Source: Prorocentrum cordatum (Eukaryota; Sar; Dinophyceae; Prorocentrales; Prorocentraceae). From it: a stretch of 25,576 nt of DNA. Shown here piece by piece: positions 1 to 8,697 of this stretch. Position numbers and translations under genes: made by a program. The notes under the pieces are model-generated. The model was not told the DNA's origin, searched no databases, and was given only the letters and a program-made list of their open reading frames with translations. The DNA lies in assembly GCA_963575745.1 (NCBI GenBank), contig CAUYUJ010016357.1:256917-282492 (forward strand), read 5' to 3'. Position 1 is the first letter of the stretch. The number at the start of each line of letters is the position of its first letter.

Positions 1-1180
1 CACCGAAGTTTGGTACGGCAGGGGGGACTCTCATGGTTATGGTCCTTGCGAGCCGTCCCAAACCACGCTGTAGAGAAGCAGTGTGTTGGGAAAGGGGGTC
101 GTCGTGCCTGTGGCCAACTTGATTTAGGCATGTACCTCGCGAGCAAATTCGCGGAAAGGTGCGTTACCGGCCGGGCCCCAGTGGGGGTTTGCAGTGCGTG
201 CGTCGTCTCCGCCACGCTGCACGTGTCCAACAGCGCATCCGATAACGACCCATGGAAGGCCAGATATGGTCGTAACAACCCAGCGGCCTCGTAGGTCGTA
301 GTTGGTTGTTTGTGGCTGTTGCTTGTGAGGTGACGTCGCCGTCATCATGTGTGGGAGTGGACGCGGCACAATGTCGTACCGCATGTTGCCATGCATCGTC
401 TCTTCTGAAAAATTACAACATGGAGTGAGTGGGTGGACTTCATGAGTGCAATAGCGCAAAGGAGGTATGGCTCAAGTGGGATACTTCCGCGTGGGCAGAT
501 GCACCACTGCGAGTGTCCTTGCGATTGTGTGTATATCTATATATATATATACACATCCCTCCGCGCAGAGCCACTGCACCCTGATGTTCCACCATGTCAG
601 TAGTCCACAAGAAAATGCCGTGGATGGTGAGGAATAGTGCGATACCTGTCCTCCACAGGACAGCTTCGCTACCAAGTTTGAAGCTGGTCTGGAGGCCCAA
701 CAGGATGCTTCGCCTAAAGCGAAACCCATGTCCAACGCTGCTATACCGTAGTAACGATAGGCCCAAGAGCAGGACAGAGTCGCGGGAGCGACGAACCATA
801 CCAAGCGACCACATTTTCGGTTTCAATGGCAAATATGTGTGCCTCGCGATGAAAAGTAGTCATATCTTGGCGGCTGGCCACTTGAGCACAAACGGCCGCG
901 GACAAACGCTCGCTACCTCTCGCCTTTGCCCAACCTCCTTTAGAATATCACCCCACCTAGGCCGTGGAGTCTACGCCTAGATGTCTCTCAGTGTTCAGGC
1001 CATCGAAACTGACAGCAAATTGAAACTGACAGCTGGACAAATGCGATCTCGTCGTACATCACAAAGGCGAGGCTGTAGTATTGAGCAGAAGCGCTGGCGT
1101 AGCCTCGGACACAACCTCGTTGGTGCGTAATTACCACGAGCAAGGCGATATACCATAACAGCTGTTTAAATACTCTACAA
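1..1180. other. Unassigned sequence, no recognised gene
   Basis: This stretch is more complex than most of the window but I recognise no gene in it. A 128-residue frame at 594-980 on the plus strand begins with ATG in a CCACCATG context. A 130-residue frame overlaps it on the other strand, and nothing favours either one. A short (TA)n microsatellite lies at about 537-553. A TGGCTCAAG at about 466-474 resembles the end of the spliced leader, but the rest of the leader is not there. Confidence 0.4.
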
Positions 1181-1368
1181 TGTTGAACGGTGCACGCTTC
1201 TCGTTCCTCGAAGACGCTTCCCGTCATCCGCAAACCCTGCTCTCTCGTGCAATCTGGCACCAGTGCTCTCGTGACGCGCGCGCGCGGATCTTCGAACAAC
1301 GAAGTAAGCTTGAGAGAAATCGACCATGCTGAACGATGCCCGCTTCTCGTTCCTCGAGGACGCTCCCA
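1181..1368. repeat. Diverged direct repeat, two copies about 146 bp apart
   Basis: The segment at about 1181-1222 recurs at about 1327-1368. Both contain GCTTCTCGTTCCTCGA followed by GACGCT, with scattered substitutions around it. Read on the minus strand the copies give related peptides, TGSVFEEREACTVQH and TGSVLEEREAGIVQH. This could be an old tandem duplication of a coding piece, or simply a repeat. No reading frame continues convincingly on either side. Confidence 0.6.
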
Positions 1369-1444
1369 GTCTCCCGCCAGCTTCCTTCAGACGAGGCGAT
1401 GGGAGACAGGCTACCCACTAACAGACAGTCCTGGGCCTGTGTCC

Positions 1445-1625
1445 ATCCTGGAACAAGGCCCCTTCCTCTTTCTTCTCCTCCTGCTCCCCCTCCTCCTCCT
1501 CCCTCCTCTCGCCCTCCTCCTCCACTTGTCTTGTTCCTCGCCGAGGAGGGGAACGAAAAGGGGGAATGAGGGAGGAGGACGAGGATAAGAAGGAGATAAT
1601 GGAGGGAGGCGAGGAGTAGGCTGAG
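1445..1625. repeat. Pyrimidine block followed by purine block
   Basis: A run of CTCCTCCT-type sequence at about 1450-1545 is followed by GGGGAATGAGGGAGGAGGACG-type purine sequence to about 1625. Because the strand bias switches, the two halves are partly complementary. Open frames here on both strands are by-products of the triplet composition. Confidence 0.7.
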
Positions 1626-2190
1626 GACGGATTTGGAGGAATAGGAACGCCATACAATCAAGCACAACTTCCCGAGACTTCACTGTGTCCCCTCACTTCC
1701 TCTCCCCCTCCTCCACCTCCCACCCGTCCCGGTTGTTGATGTGCAGCATATTCTGCAGAGTGACAGAAAGCATCGACACGCAGGAAGGATGGCGATATAA
1801 TCGGGCAGGCGAAAATGTGCTTCAAAACGCTCCGCACGCTTGCAAGACACCATGCGACGATGCGTCTCGACCTGTTCACCCTGCTGATTACGAGGGGAAC
1901 GGCACGGTGGTGGTGAAACGTGCAAAGCGAAACTGATGGATGAAAATGCCCCAGAGCAGAGACATCGCCATTCAGGGAGGTCTGTCCAATCAAGTACATG
2001 CTAGCGATTGCCCTTGCAAAGGCGCCTATTACAGTCGTCTTTGTGACCAGCGGGTAAGATTGTTTGCGAGCCAGACCTTTGCGAATTGAGAATGACTCCC
2101 TTCCCCTCGTCTTTCCTCCTCTCGTTCCTGACCCCCCTTCTATAAACGAGTGACTAGTGAGGCAAGCGATCAAATATGCCCACGGTCACG
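1626..2190. other. Unassigned sequence
   Basis: No gene, RNA or repeat family is recognised. A short pyrimidine-rich patch lies at about 1697-1725. A 171-residue frame on the minus strand (1658-2173) has no recognisable motif and starts inside non-conserved sequence, so I do not call it a gene. Confidence 0.35.
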
Positions 2191-2350
2191 ATACACTCTG
2201 CGACCAGCCTCAAGTGTTGAACGAGCGTAAGGCCCTTGGCCTCACCTGGATGCTCGCCTCTGAAGGGCTGCCTTGGAAGCCCCGCTGCAAATCGCTGGCG
2301 GGAAGGAAAGAAAGACAAGTGCTGCGCCCTCGGATACGGGAGAAACCGAA

Positions 2351-2491
2351 AGGTACCGATACCGCCACTCCCGGACCTCTTCCGGGGTTGCGTTCTGACC
2401 AAGATTTCGGGGCGAATCCAGCGGTGGCGACGAGGGCCTCCCAGGAGGCCCAAGGAGGGGAAAACGAGGAAAGGTAGAGGTATAGGTACCT
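2351..2491 (+). mobile_element. TIR element family A, copy 1 (MITE-like)
   Basis: The element begins AGGTACCGATACCGC and ends GGTATAGGTACCT, so its ends are imperfect inverted repeats. It lies inside module A of retro-unit copy 1. The matching place in copy 2 (rear strand around 23917-23930) reads GGAGAAATCTTCCCAGTATA with no element, which is an empty site. The precise target duplication cannot be fixed because the flanks are short CTTCC repeats. Length about 141 bp. No protein is encoded, so it would be moved by an enzyme encoded elsewhere. Confidence 0.75.
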
Positions 2492-2710
2492 CTTCCTCTT
2501 CCTAGTATATCTACGTGGAGGCCCACTCCGAACGCCTCACAGCGAGATCTTGGTCTGGGCGGCGCTACTGGCGCGATCCGACCCGGCCTGCGAGTTAGCC
2601 CCCGCGAGGTGGCTCTGGTGGTCGCGCCTCTGGCGGATCAGGCGGTCCAGCGACGAGTCCTCCGCCTGCGCTTGCAGCGGGCCAGAGACATCCTCCTCGT
2701 GGGGGGCAAG

Positions 2711-2893
2711 GAAGATACCGGTACTGCTACTCCGCAGATCTCAAATGAAGAAAATGTGCCCATACCGCTACCCTTGCCTCGTTTTTCCCGTTTTCCGGCC
2801 TCCTGGGAAGCCCTTGTCGCCACCGTTGGATTCGCCTCGAGATCCTGGTCAGAACGCGCTCTGGGAGAGGTCCGGGGAGTCGCGGTATCGGCG
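2711..2893 (-). mobile_element. TIR element family A, copy 2, with a truncated end of another copy beside it
   Basis: Positions 2756-2893 hold an inverted copy, running from TGTGCCCATACCGCTACCC to GCGGTATCGGCGC, with the conserved core GGATTCGCCTCGAGATCCTGGTC. Directly before it, at about 2711-2741, GATACCGGTACTGCTACTCC looks like a truncated left end of a plus-oriented copy. This suggests nested or repeated insertion at one place. It is the first part of the 1.4-kb block that splits retro-unit copy 1. Confidence 0.65.
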
Positions 2894-3290
2894 CGTGTCT
2901 GTCGGAAGAAATAAGTAGAAACATGAAGTAGGAAGGCGTTGGGAGTAGATTGGGCCTCCGCCCGCTCACTGAAGAAGACCGAAAAGGTGAAGCCACTCGA
3001 TCATTGAAGTAGGAAGTCGCTTAAAATATACAGTGCGGGCGCGGCCGCAAGAAACCCTCGCAAGAAACCCAACCCTGAGAACCCGTGCGCGAGGTGCACC
3101 TGAGGGGAAACCCGGAGCACCCTGAACGCAGCGGCTCCTTCAACGGCTGCGGGAAGTCACCGCGCAGCGCGGGGGAGCGAATAAGCCCAGGATACCCTGA
3201 CGAAAAGCACATGGTTTCTTGATGCGCGCCCCCACTGTATTGGAATCTGGGAATCCAGAACTACCTGCTTCCAACAACCGATGGGTACCT
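2894..3290. other. Unassigned sequence within the insertion
   Basis: Nothing is recognised. A short repeated phrase, GAAGTAGGAAG, occurs at about 2925 and 3006, and AAGAAACCC-like phrases at about 3047-3070. This block has no counterpart in retro-unit copy 2. Confidence 0.35.
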
Positions 3291-3299
3291 CTTGGTCCG

Positions 3300-3500
3300 C
3301 CCAAGACCCGAAACGGTGCGGTGACAGACCGTGCGGTGACCTCGAACCCCCCCAAGACCTCACCGCACGGTCCGTCACCGCACGGTCTTGGGACCCTGGA
3401 GGCCCCTGTCGCCCGAGACATCCTCGGAGAAAGACTCGAGTCCCAAAACCGTACGGTGACCCCGAATCCCCACCGACTCACCGCACGGAGTGGTCACCAC
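3300..3500. repeat. Cluster of short palindromic motifs, ACCGTRCGGTGAC type
   Basis: The motif CCGTGCGGTGACC, or its reverse complement GGTCACCGCACGG, appears about six times in both orientations, including near 3315, 3332, 3361, 3377, 3449 and 3480. CCGTACGG at about 3449-3456 is a perfect palindrome. The copies could fold together as hairpins, or could be a cluster of binding sites. Neither function can be shown from the sequence. Confidence 0.55.
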
Positions 3501-3723
3501 ACCGTTCGTCGGGAGCGGCCAAGAAGGGGGTGTCCAAGAGGGAGGGGTGCAAATCATGACCGGCGGCATGTGCGCGGCCCAGCGGGGGGGCCAGAAACGC
3601 CATGAAGTAAGAAGGGGCGCCATGAAATCTGGTGACATCTCGCGGCCCCCGCCATGATCTCCCCCCCCCCCCCTGAAGTCACCACCCCCCTCTTGGCCGC
3701 CCCCGAGCTTGGGGGGCCCCCGG

Positions 3724-3815
3724 AAGATCTCTCCCTGGGTGCGTTCTGGCCAGGATGCCGGGCCGAGGGAGTCTGGCCGTGGCGACGAGGGCACCCCGGC
3801 AGGCCCACGCAGAGC
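3724..3815 (+). mobile_element. TIR element family A, copy 3 (partial core)
   Basis: GATCTCTCCCTGGGTGCGTT continues as CTGGCCAGGA and later GTGGCGACGAGGGC, which follows the family A core in order. Neither terminal inverted repeat is recognisable. The right side runs into the GGA array at about 3838, so the element is truncated or decayed. Confidence 0.5.
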
Positions 3816-3837
3816 CAGGACGTGAGAGCGGGATGAG

Positions 3838-4033
3838 GCGGGAGGAGGAGGGGGAGGGGGAGAAGGAGGAGGGGGAGGAAGAGGAGGAGGAGGAGGAGGA
3901 GGAGGAGGAGGAGGAGGAGGAGGAGGAGGAAGAGGAGGAGGAGGGGAGGGGGAGAGGGGGGAGGAGGAGGAGGGGAGGAGGAGGAGGAGGAGGAGGAGGA
4001 GGAGGAGGAGGAGGAGGAGGAGGAGGAGGGGGA
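3838..4033 (+). repeat. (GGA/GAG)n purine array, about 195 bp
   Basis: Near-pure GGA/GAG triplets with occasional GGG and GAA interruptions. In different frames it reads as poly-Glu, Gly or Arg on the plus strand and poly-Ser, Pro or Leu on the minus strand, so overlapping long frames are artefacts. It lies inside the 1.4-kb insertion that separates modules A and B. Confidence 0.95.
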
Positions 4034-4473
4034 GGACGTGAACGCATGTCTATTTTCCCCACCCTCATCCTCGTGACCGTCGGCCGCTCCCGTGGCGGAT
4101 GACGCGCTCCTCTCCCTTCGTCTTGATCTGCTTGCGATGCTGGCGGCGTCGTTGCGCCCGCGTCCTGCGCACGAAGGTGTCCTTGCCGCGTAAGCCGTCG
4201 GCGCGGCTGGCCGCGCTGCCGCTGGAAGGTGTCCTCCCGCGGCTGGCCGCGCCGCCGCTGGCCGACGAATCCTCGGTATTGGAGCGGGAAGCGGTGGGGC
4301 CGGACCTGGGCCAAGCAAGCTGCACGACGGGCTCGATCCACGGCGACCTGCAGTCCAGGAGCGTGTTATTTCGTGGTCAAGAACTCTTCGACCCTCGGGC
4401 TGGGCATGGCGCGCACGAGAAAGCCAGTCACGGCGCAGCCCGTGCGGATCAGGCTGCACTGTGCTTTACCTTG

Positions 4474-4509
4474 CCTGGGCTTGGATGACTCGAGCCCAAG
4501 CGGCTAGTG
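4474..4509 (-). other. Decayed spliced-leader layers of retro-unit copy 1
   Basis: On the minus strand the sequence reads CCGCTTGGGCTCGAG (4503-4489) followed by TCATCCAAGCCCAGG (4488-4474). The 15-nt piece left when a spliced leader is re-spliced at its own internal AG is CCATTTTGGCTCAAG. The first block matches it at 11 of 15 positions, with two of the four mismatches transitions; the second matches at 8 of 15. Both blocks align base for base with the second and third blocks of copy 2 (23110-23139). CTAG sits just outside, at 4507-4504. The second block is weak taken alone; the shared 15-nt spacing supports it. Confidence 0.6.
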
Positions 4510-4722
4510 GCGGGGTGCACGGGGATCATGATGAAAATAGGAGTGGCGCAAACTCACTACGAGAGCGCGATGGAGAAAACCAAGACATGGCCAAATATGG
4601 CGGCCCATACTTCAATGTAATGCCCGTGCCTGTTGGTTTAGTGGGTCAAGCAATACCGTGCTACGACGATGGTACGCGATGGTGCGCGATGCTGTGCGAC
4701 GATGGAAACAGGGGAAACCAAA
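4510..4722. other. Unassigned sequence
   Basis: No recognised feature. A short duplication, GATGGTACGCGATGGTGCGCGATGCTGTGCGACGATGG-like, lies at about 4666-4706 and amounts to a degenerate 10-bp repeat. Confidence 0.35.
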
Positions 4723-4864
4723 AGGTACCAATACCGCTACTCCCTGGACCTCTCCGGGTCTGCGTTCTGACCGGAATTTCGAGGCGAACCCAGCGATGGC
4801 TACCAGGGCCTGACAGCAGACCCCCAAACGGGGGAAGAAAGGAAGGCTAGCGATATGGGCACCT
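4723..4864 (+). mobile_element. TIR element family A, copy 4
   Basis: The element starts AGGTACCAATACCGCTACTC and ends CGATATGGGCACCT. Its core carries GTCTGCGTTCTGACCGGAAT and CGAACCCAGCGATGGCTACC. Bases just outside both ends also agree with copy 1: GAAACC before and CTTCCTC after. The true element may therefore extend slightly beyond the GGTACC ends. Confidence 0.7.
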
Positions 4865-5028
4865 CTTCCTCCTCTGAGCCCAAGTCCCAGTCCTTGCCGT
4901 GCCTCATACTTGCGAGGCTGCGCCATGCAATTCTGCGCCCTGCTGACCTGCACGACATGATTGAAGGGGCCCTGGAACACACAAACAAGTTGCATGTGTG
5001 CCATGGCTCTTGCACAAATAGGATGGGG

Positions 5029-5096
5029 GAGGAGGAGGAGGAGGAGGAGGAGGAGGAGGAGGAGGAGGAGGACGAGGAGGAGGAGGGGGGAAGAGG
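5029..5096 (+). repeat. (GAG)n array
   Basis: About 65 bp of GAG triplets with one GAC. It is directly upstream of the ~100-bp tandem array. Confidence 0.9.
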
Positions 5097-5139
5097 GGGC
5101 AAGACATCGCCCCTCGGGGCCCCAGCCCAAATCCCAGGG

Positions 5140-5640
5140 GGGGGGAGGTGGTGTGCGTCGCGACGCAATAAAATGCTCGGAGCGGAGGGGGCACGGGCGG
5201 AGGTCCTCACTGGGGGCTGGGGCGCGGAGAGGAGGGGGGGGAGGTGGTGTGCGTCGCGACGCGGAATAAAATGGTCGGGGCGGAGGGGGCACTGGGCGGG
5301 GCTTGGGGCAGAGGGCCACGGGGCGGGGGTCCAACTGGGGCGCTGGGGACGGGGGGGGAGGTGGTGTGCGTCGCGACGCGGAATAAAATTGTCGGGGCGG
5401 AGGGGGCACGGGGGGAGCCCCCACTGGGGCGCTGGGGACGCGGGGAGGGAGGTGGGGGAGGTGGTGTGCGTCGCGACGCGGAATAAAGCGTTCGTGGCGG
5501 AGGGGGCAGTGGGCGGGGCTCCCGCTGGGGCGCTGGGGACGCGGGGGGGCTCGGGGCAGAGAGCCACGGCGCGGGGGTCTCACTCTGGCGCTGGGGACGC
5601 GGGGGGGGGGGTGCGACGCGGAATAGAGTGGTCGGAGCTC
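5140..5640 (+). repeat. G-rich tandem array, about 100-bp unit, four full copies plus a degenerate one
   Basis: The phrase GAGGTGGTGTGCGTCGCGAC begins at 5145, 5241, 5358 and 5458, with a worn version at about 5605. Each is followed by GCGGAATAAA-type sequence, then CGGAGGGGGCAC and GGGGCGCTGGGGACG. Spacing varies (96, 117, 100 and about 150 bp) because the internal G-tracts differ in length. The palindromic core GTCGCGAC is kept in every full copy. Long frames on both strands come from this array. Confidence 0.85.
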
Positions 5641-5725
5641 TAGACACCCAGTGCAAGATAATCAATTTATACAAATTATCCCAGTGCGACCCTACCTAGG
5701 AGTTGGAGCATGTAGGAAAGCAACA

Positions 5726-5818
5726 TGTACATCTACACCGACAGCTGCATTAATATCTACACCTGCATCTACATCTACATCAACATCAACAGCGAGACTA
5801 CATCTACATCTACATCTT
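5726..5818 (+). repeat. Hexanucleotide array, ACATCT type
   Basis: About 15 units of ACATCT/ACATCA/ACACCG run from about 5726 to 5818. It is less GC-rich than its surroundings. Confidence 0.85.
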
Positions 5819-5869
5819 GCTTGCGGGGGCTCTGGTCCGGCCATCGAGGCTAGCTCGGCATCTGTCGCA

Positions 5870-6305
5870 CATTGTGTTTGCTTTGCCTTTCATTTGCTTT
5901 GCTTTTGCTTTTGATTTGCGTTGCTTTGCGTTGCTTGTGTTTTGCTTTGCTGTCGCTGCTGTTGCTGTGCCTTTGCTTTGCTGCCATGCTATGCTATGCT
6001 ATGCTATGCTGCGCTGTGCCATGCTGTGCTGTGCTGTGCTGTGCTGTGCTATGCTATGCTATGCTATGCTATGCTGCGCTATGCTCTGCTATGCTATGCT
6101 GGGCTATGCTATGATACGCCGTGCTGCGCTATGGTATGCTACGCTATGCTCTGCTATGATGTGCTCTGCTATGCTAAAGCTCAGCGAAGCTAAGATGAAG
6201 GTAAGCTAAGCTAAGATACATCTGAGTTAAGATTAAGCTAAGCTAAGCTAAGCTAAGGTGAAATAAGCTAAGCTAAGATGAGATAAACAACGCTAAGCTA
6301 AGGGG
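5870..6305 (+). repeat. Pentanucleotide array with three successive monomer types
   Basis: Five-base units run almost without a break. TTTGC predominates at about 5878-5985, GCTAT/GCTGT at about 5985-6175, and GCTAA/AGCTA at about 6175-6305. All share the form GCTNN. The change of monomer along the array suggests local expansion of successive variants. Cys/Leu/Ala/Met-rich open frames across it are artefacts. Confidence 0.9.
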
Positions 6306-6414
6306 GGCGTAACTGGGGGAACCTCGGGGCGGATACTGGTGGAACCGCCCGGGGCGCTTTCCACTGCCCGGCCCCTTTCAGCCCAGAGAGTAAGAACCCT
6401 TCTAGGCAGAGCCT

Positions 6415-6541
6415 AGGTAGGGAATAACAGGATCCCCCATATGTTCCCCCCCACTGCTTCTTTGTCCCCCACTTCCTATGGTTTCCCATATTCTCTGGGG
6501 AATCGACGATTCATTCTGTCTGTGTGCTTCTTTCCCTCCTG
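6415..6541 (-). repeat. Dispersed repeat F, copy 1
   Basis: Read on the minus strand, it follows 14165-14300 on the plus strand in order. Shared pieces are CAGGAGGGAAA, ACACAGACA, ATTCATCGTC or similar, AATATGGGAAA, GGAAGT followed by a G-tract, and ATATGGGG followed by ATCCTTTTATT or similar. Identity is moderate with small gaps. Function unknown; both copies could be old transposon fragments. Confidence 0.6.
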
Positions 6542-7240
6542 AATGAGGCTCTGCCGTGCACGCTGCGCCGCGCTGCGGCGGCAGGCCGCGGAGGAGGCGA
6601 GGAGCCCGCGGCCCCGTGCGCGCCTCCGAGAGCAGCATGACGAGCGCCAGGTCCGCGTCGCCCCCGGCGCTCTCGAGCGCCGCGCCTCCGCCGGCGCCGA
6701 GGGCGGATCGAGCGGATCGAGGCTCGAAGCCAAGGGATCGAGGCTCGAAGCTCGAAGCCGCTCGGGGCTTTGGCCGAGCGGATCGAGGGCTCGGAGCCCA
6801 GGGATCGAGGCCAGCATCTCCCAGAGCCGTGCTTGCCCCCTGCGACGCCCTCCACCTCGGTCGCCCAGCAGTTGAAGGAGGCCCCGCGGAGGATCTCTTC
6901 TGGCGCTCCCGCACGCTGTGCGCCTCGTGGGCGCTCGTGCGCGCCCACGGAGTGGGTCCGAGGAGGCTTCGCCCGGTGCCCGCCCGTGGGCGTCCTGGGC
7001 GGGTCCGAGGAGAGCTCGCCTTGGTGCCCGCCCGCGGAGCGCCTTGGTGGGCGCTCTTGAGGACGCCGTGCTCTGGGTGGGCAACACGGCTCGCGCAGCG
7101 CAGCTCACACCGCCCAGCCTGCACAGCATGGCCCACACCGCATGGGTCACCCCGCACAGCTTGCACAGCACGACTCGCACCACATAGCCTGCGTCGCACA
7201 GCTCGCTCCACGTAGCTTGCGCAACTTATCGTGAACTTCG
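6542..7240. other. GC-rich sequence with short degenerate repeats, no recognised gene
   Basis: GGATCGAGGCTCGAAGC-type units recur about four times at 6706-6810. A ~49-bp repeat beginning GGGTCCGAGGA occurs at about 6953 and 7002. From about 7080 to 7225 there is a degenerate series of CGCACAGCTTGCACAGC-like phrases. Long frames of 200-300 residues exist on both strands, are compositionally Arg/Ala/Pro-biased, and show no domain I recognise. Confidence 0.5.
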
Positions 7241-7516
7241 CTACTCCGTCTGCAAATCTGGAGCCTCCACCGTGCAATAACTCACTGTTCAAAGTCCACG
7301 CTGGCTCACATGTTGTCAGGCTTCCGCACATCCTGAGCGCAACTCTTGTCTTTGTCAAAACATATTCCTCTCCTCCCTCTCCTCCTGTACCTTTCCCTTT
7401 TCCTCCGCCTCCTCTTCATCCTCCTCCTCTTCCGTCCATCACCACCTCCTGCATGCACTTACGCTGCACGAGCCCCAACAGCAGCACCGTTCACTCCTCC
7501 AGCGAGGTCCCCGTGC

Positions 7517-7850
7517 TCTCTCTGGGAGCGTACCCTCCCCACGCCACGTGCGCCACCCCCAGGGAAGCCACGCGGGAGGTCCGCCACCATGCTCACACCC
7601 TGTGCCTTCTCTGGGAGCGCGCCACCCCCCACTCCACGCGCCCCACCTCCAAGGAAGCCACGCGGGAGGTCCGCCACCATCCTCAAGCCCAGATTTTTCT
7701 GAGGGGGCGCGCCCCCACCCCACTCCACGTGCCCCACCTCCAAGGAAGCCACGCGGGAGAGTCTCAACCATCCTCAAGCCCTGAGCTTTCTCTGGGATCT
7801 TGCCCTCCTCAATCCACGAGCCTTACCCTCCAGGATGGCCGAAACCTGTA
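7517..7850 (+). repeat. 91-bp tandem array, about four units
   Basis: GGAAGCCACGCGGGAG begins at about 7563, 7653 and 7744, giving periods of 90 and 91. Each is preceded by CTGGGAGCG-type and CCCCACTCCACG-type sequence. A fourth, incomplete unit ends near 7830. It reads open on both strands (the plus-strand peptide repeats around GSHAGGPPP), but the 90/91 spacing moves the frame, which argues against coding. Confidence 0.8.
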
Positions 7851-7855
7851 CCTTT

Positions 7856-8000
7856 AGGTCGGGCATGTCCCCCTACAGGCGGATTTTGGACGACACATAA
7901 AACAAGACCCCACAGATATTCAAAAATGGTCAAGACATCGTGCCCGACTATGTTTTGACTACTTTCGAATATGCCTCCTGCAGAGGGGCATGCCCGACCT
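7856..8000 (+). mobile_element. TIR element family B, copy 1
   Basis: The left end is AGGTCGGGCATGTCCCCCTA followed by CAGGCGGATTTT. The right end reads back as AGGTCGGGCATGCCCCTCTG followed by CAGGAGGCATATTC. The inverted repeat is thus about 30 bp with a few mismatches, in an element of 145 bp. The interior contains ATATTCAAAAATGGTCAA, which recurs in variant form inside the longer copy at 14515-14797. No protein is encoded. Confidence 0.75.
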
Positions 8001-8244
8001 GACTGTGCCTTCGGGGCACCGTTGCTCCTCCCTATCCTGAGTGGAGTTCCCGATGAGAAGGGCGGGGGGGAAGGCGAGGAGTGGGAGGGAGATGGAGGAG
8101 AAGTGATGGCGAGGGCCCAGGGAGGGCAGAGAGAGAGTCCTGGAGCGCTCGGCCCAACCAGAAACCTTCCGCGGGGAACTCCAAAGACATCGTCTCCAAC
8201 TGTCTTTGGGCCGCGGCTCTGCCCCCCCGAGGCCTCCGAAGCTG

Positions 8245-8245
<1 letters not shown>

Positions 8246-8336
<91 letters not shown>
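8246..8336 (+). repeat. (CA)n microsatellite, about 45 units
   Basis: Uninterrupted CA dinucleotides over 91 bp, ending in CGCGTG. Thr-His and Cys-Val open frames through it are artefacts. Confidence 0.98.
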
Positions 8337-8338
<2 letters not shown>

Positions 8339-8384
8339 GTGCAACTGCCGAGCCAGGGAGGAGCGAGGCGGTGGCAGCGCCTCC

Positions 8385-8697
8385 ACTCCACTCCACCCAA
8401 CTCCATTCCTTGCTTCCGATCCCTCCTTTCCCTTCTCCATTCCCCCCGCTTCCTTCTCCACCCCCCCTCCTCCTCTAGCATCATATCTCTGTCCAACTCC
8501 ACCCTCCCCTTGCCCTCCGCCTCGTCGTCGTTGTCGACCTCCTCCCCCTCCCCCGCCTCCGCCTCTGCCTCCTCCACCTGCTCCTCCCACCGCTGCTCCT
8601 CCCCCCGCTGCCCCCTTCTCTCCTCCTCCTCGCCGCGCTCCGCCTATTCCCTCTTGACTGCCCCTCCCCATCCCTCGCCCCCCCCCCCCCCCCGGGT
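8385..8697. repeat. Long pyrimidine-rich tract ending in a C homopolymer
   Basis: CTCC, CCTCCT and CGCCTC phrases alternate from about 8385, and a run of about 16 C closes the tract near 8694. The C-run is a likely place for sequencing-length error. Confidence 0.8.

Larger units (their letters stand above)
2191..4503 (-). mobile_element. Retro-unit copy 1 (spliced-leader-tagged retrocopy, interrupted)
   Basis: Read on the minus strand from 4503 to 2191, this unit is collinear with 23110-24097 on the plus strand. Module B (4488 down to about 4080) matches 23125-23525, and module A (about 2702 down to 2191) matches 23720-24097. Over an 84-codon stretch of module B the two copies differ at about 23 positions without a gap, near 91% identity by eye. 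The 5' edge carries decayed spliced-leader layers (4474-4503). Two insertions are absent from the other copy: a TIR element within module A at about 2345-2499, and about 1.4 kb at 2703-4070 between the modules. Copy 1 also has a one-base insertion near 4370 that gives a TAA in a frame open in copy 2. The product is not recognised. I infer a degenerate processed retrocopy of an mRNA; a segmental duplication followed by decay is the main alternative. Confidence 0.7.

Noticed and set aside
461-475. Possible spliced-leader relic ending TGGCTCAAG
   Set aside because: Only about 13 of 21 positions match and nearly all matches are in the last nine bases; no 15-nt layers follow.
2353-2505. Family A element copy 1 read as an intron-making element, since GT begins it and a CTTCCTAG tract ends it on the plus strand
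   Set aside because: Retro-unit copy 1 is transcribed on the minus strand, where the insert has no suitable AG end. Other copies of the element do not keep the GT and AG.
3436-3457. Minus-strand CCGTACGGTTTTGGGACTCG resembling the leader
   Set aside because: It needs two gaps to align and is one member of the CCGTRCGG palindrome cluster.
5140-5640. AATAAA motifs considered as polyadenylation signals
   Set aside because: They recur once per tandem unit as part of the repeat, and AATAAA is not a reliable signal in dinoflagellates.
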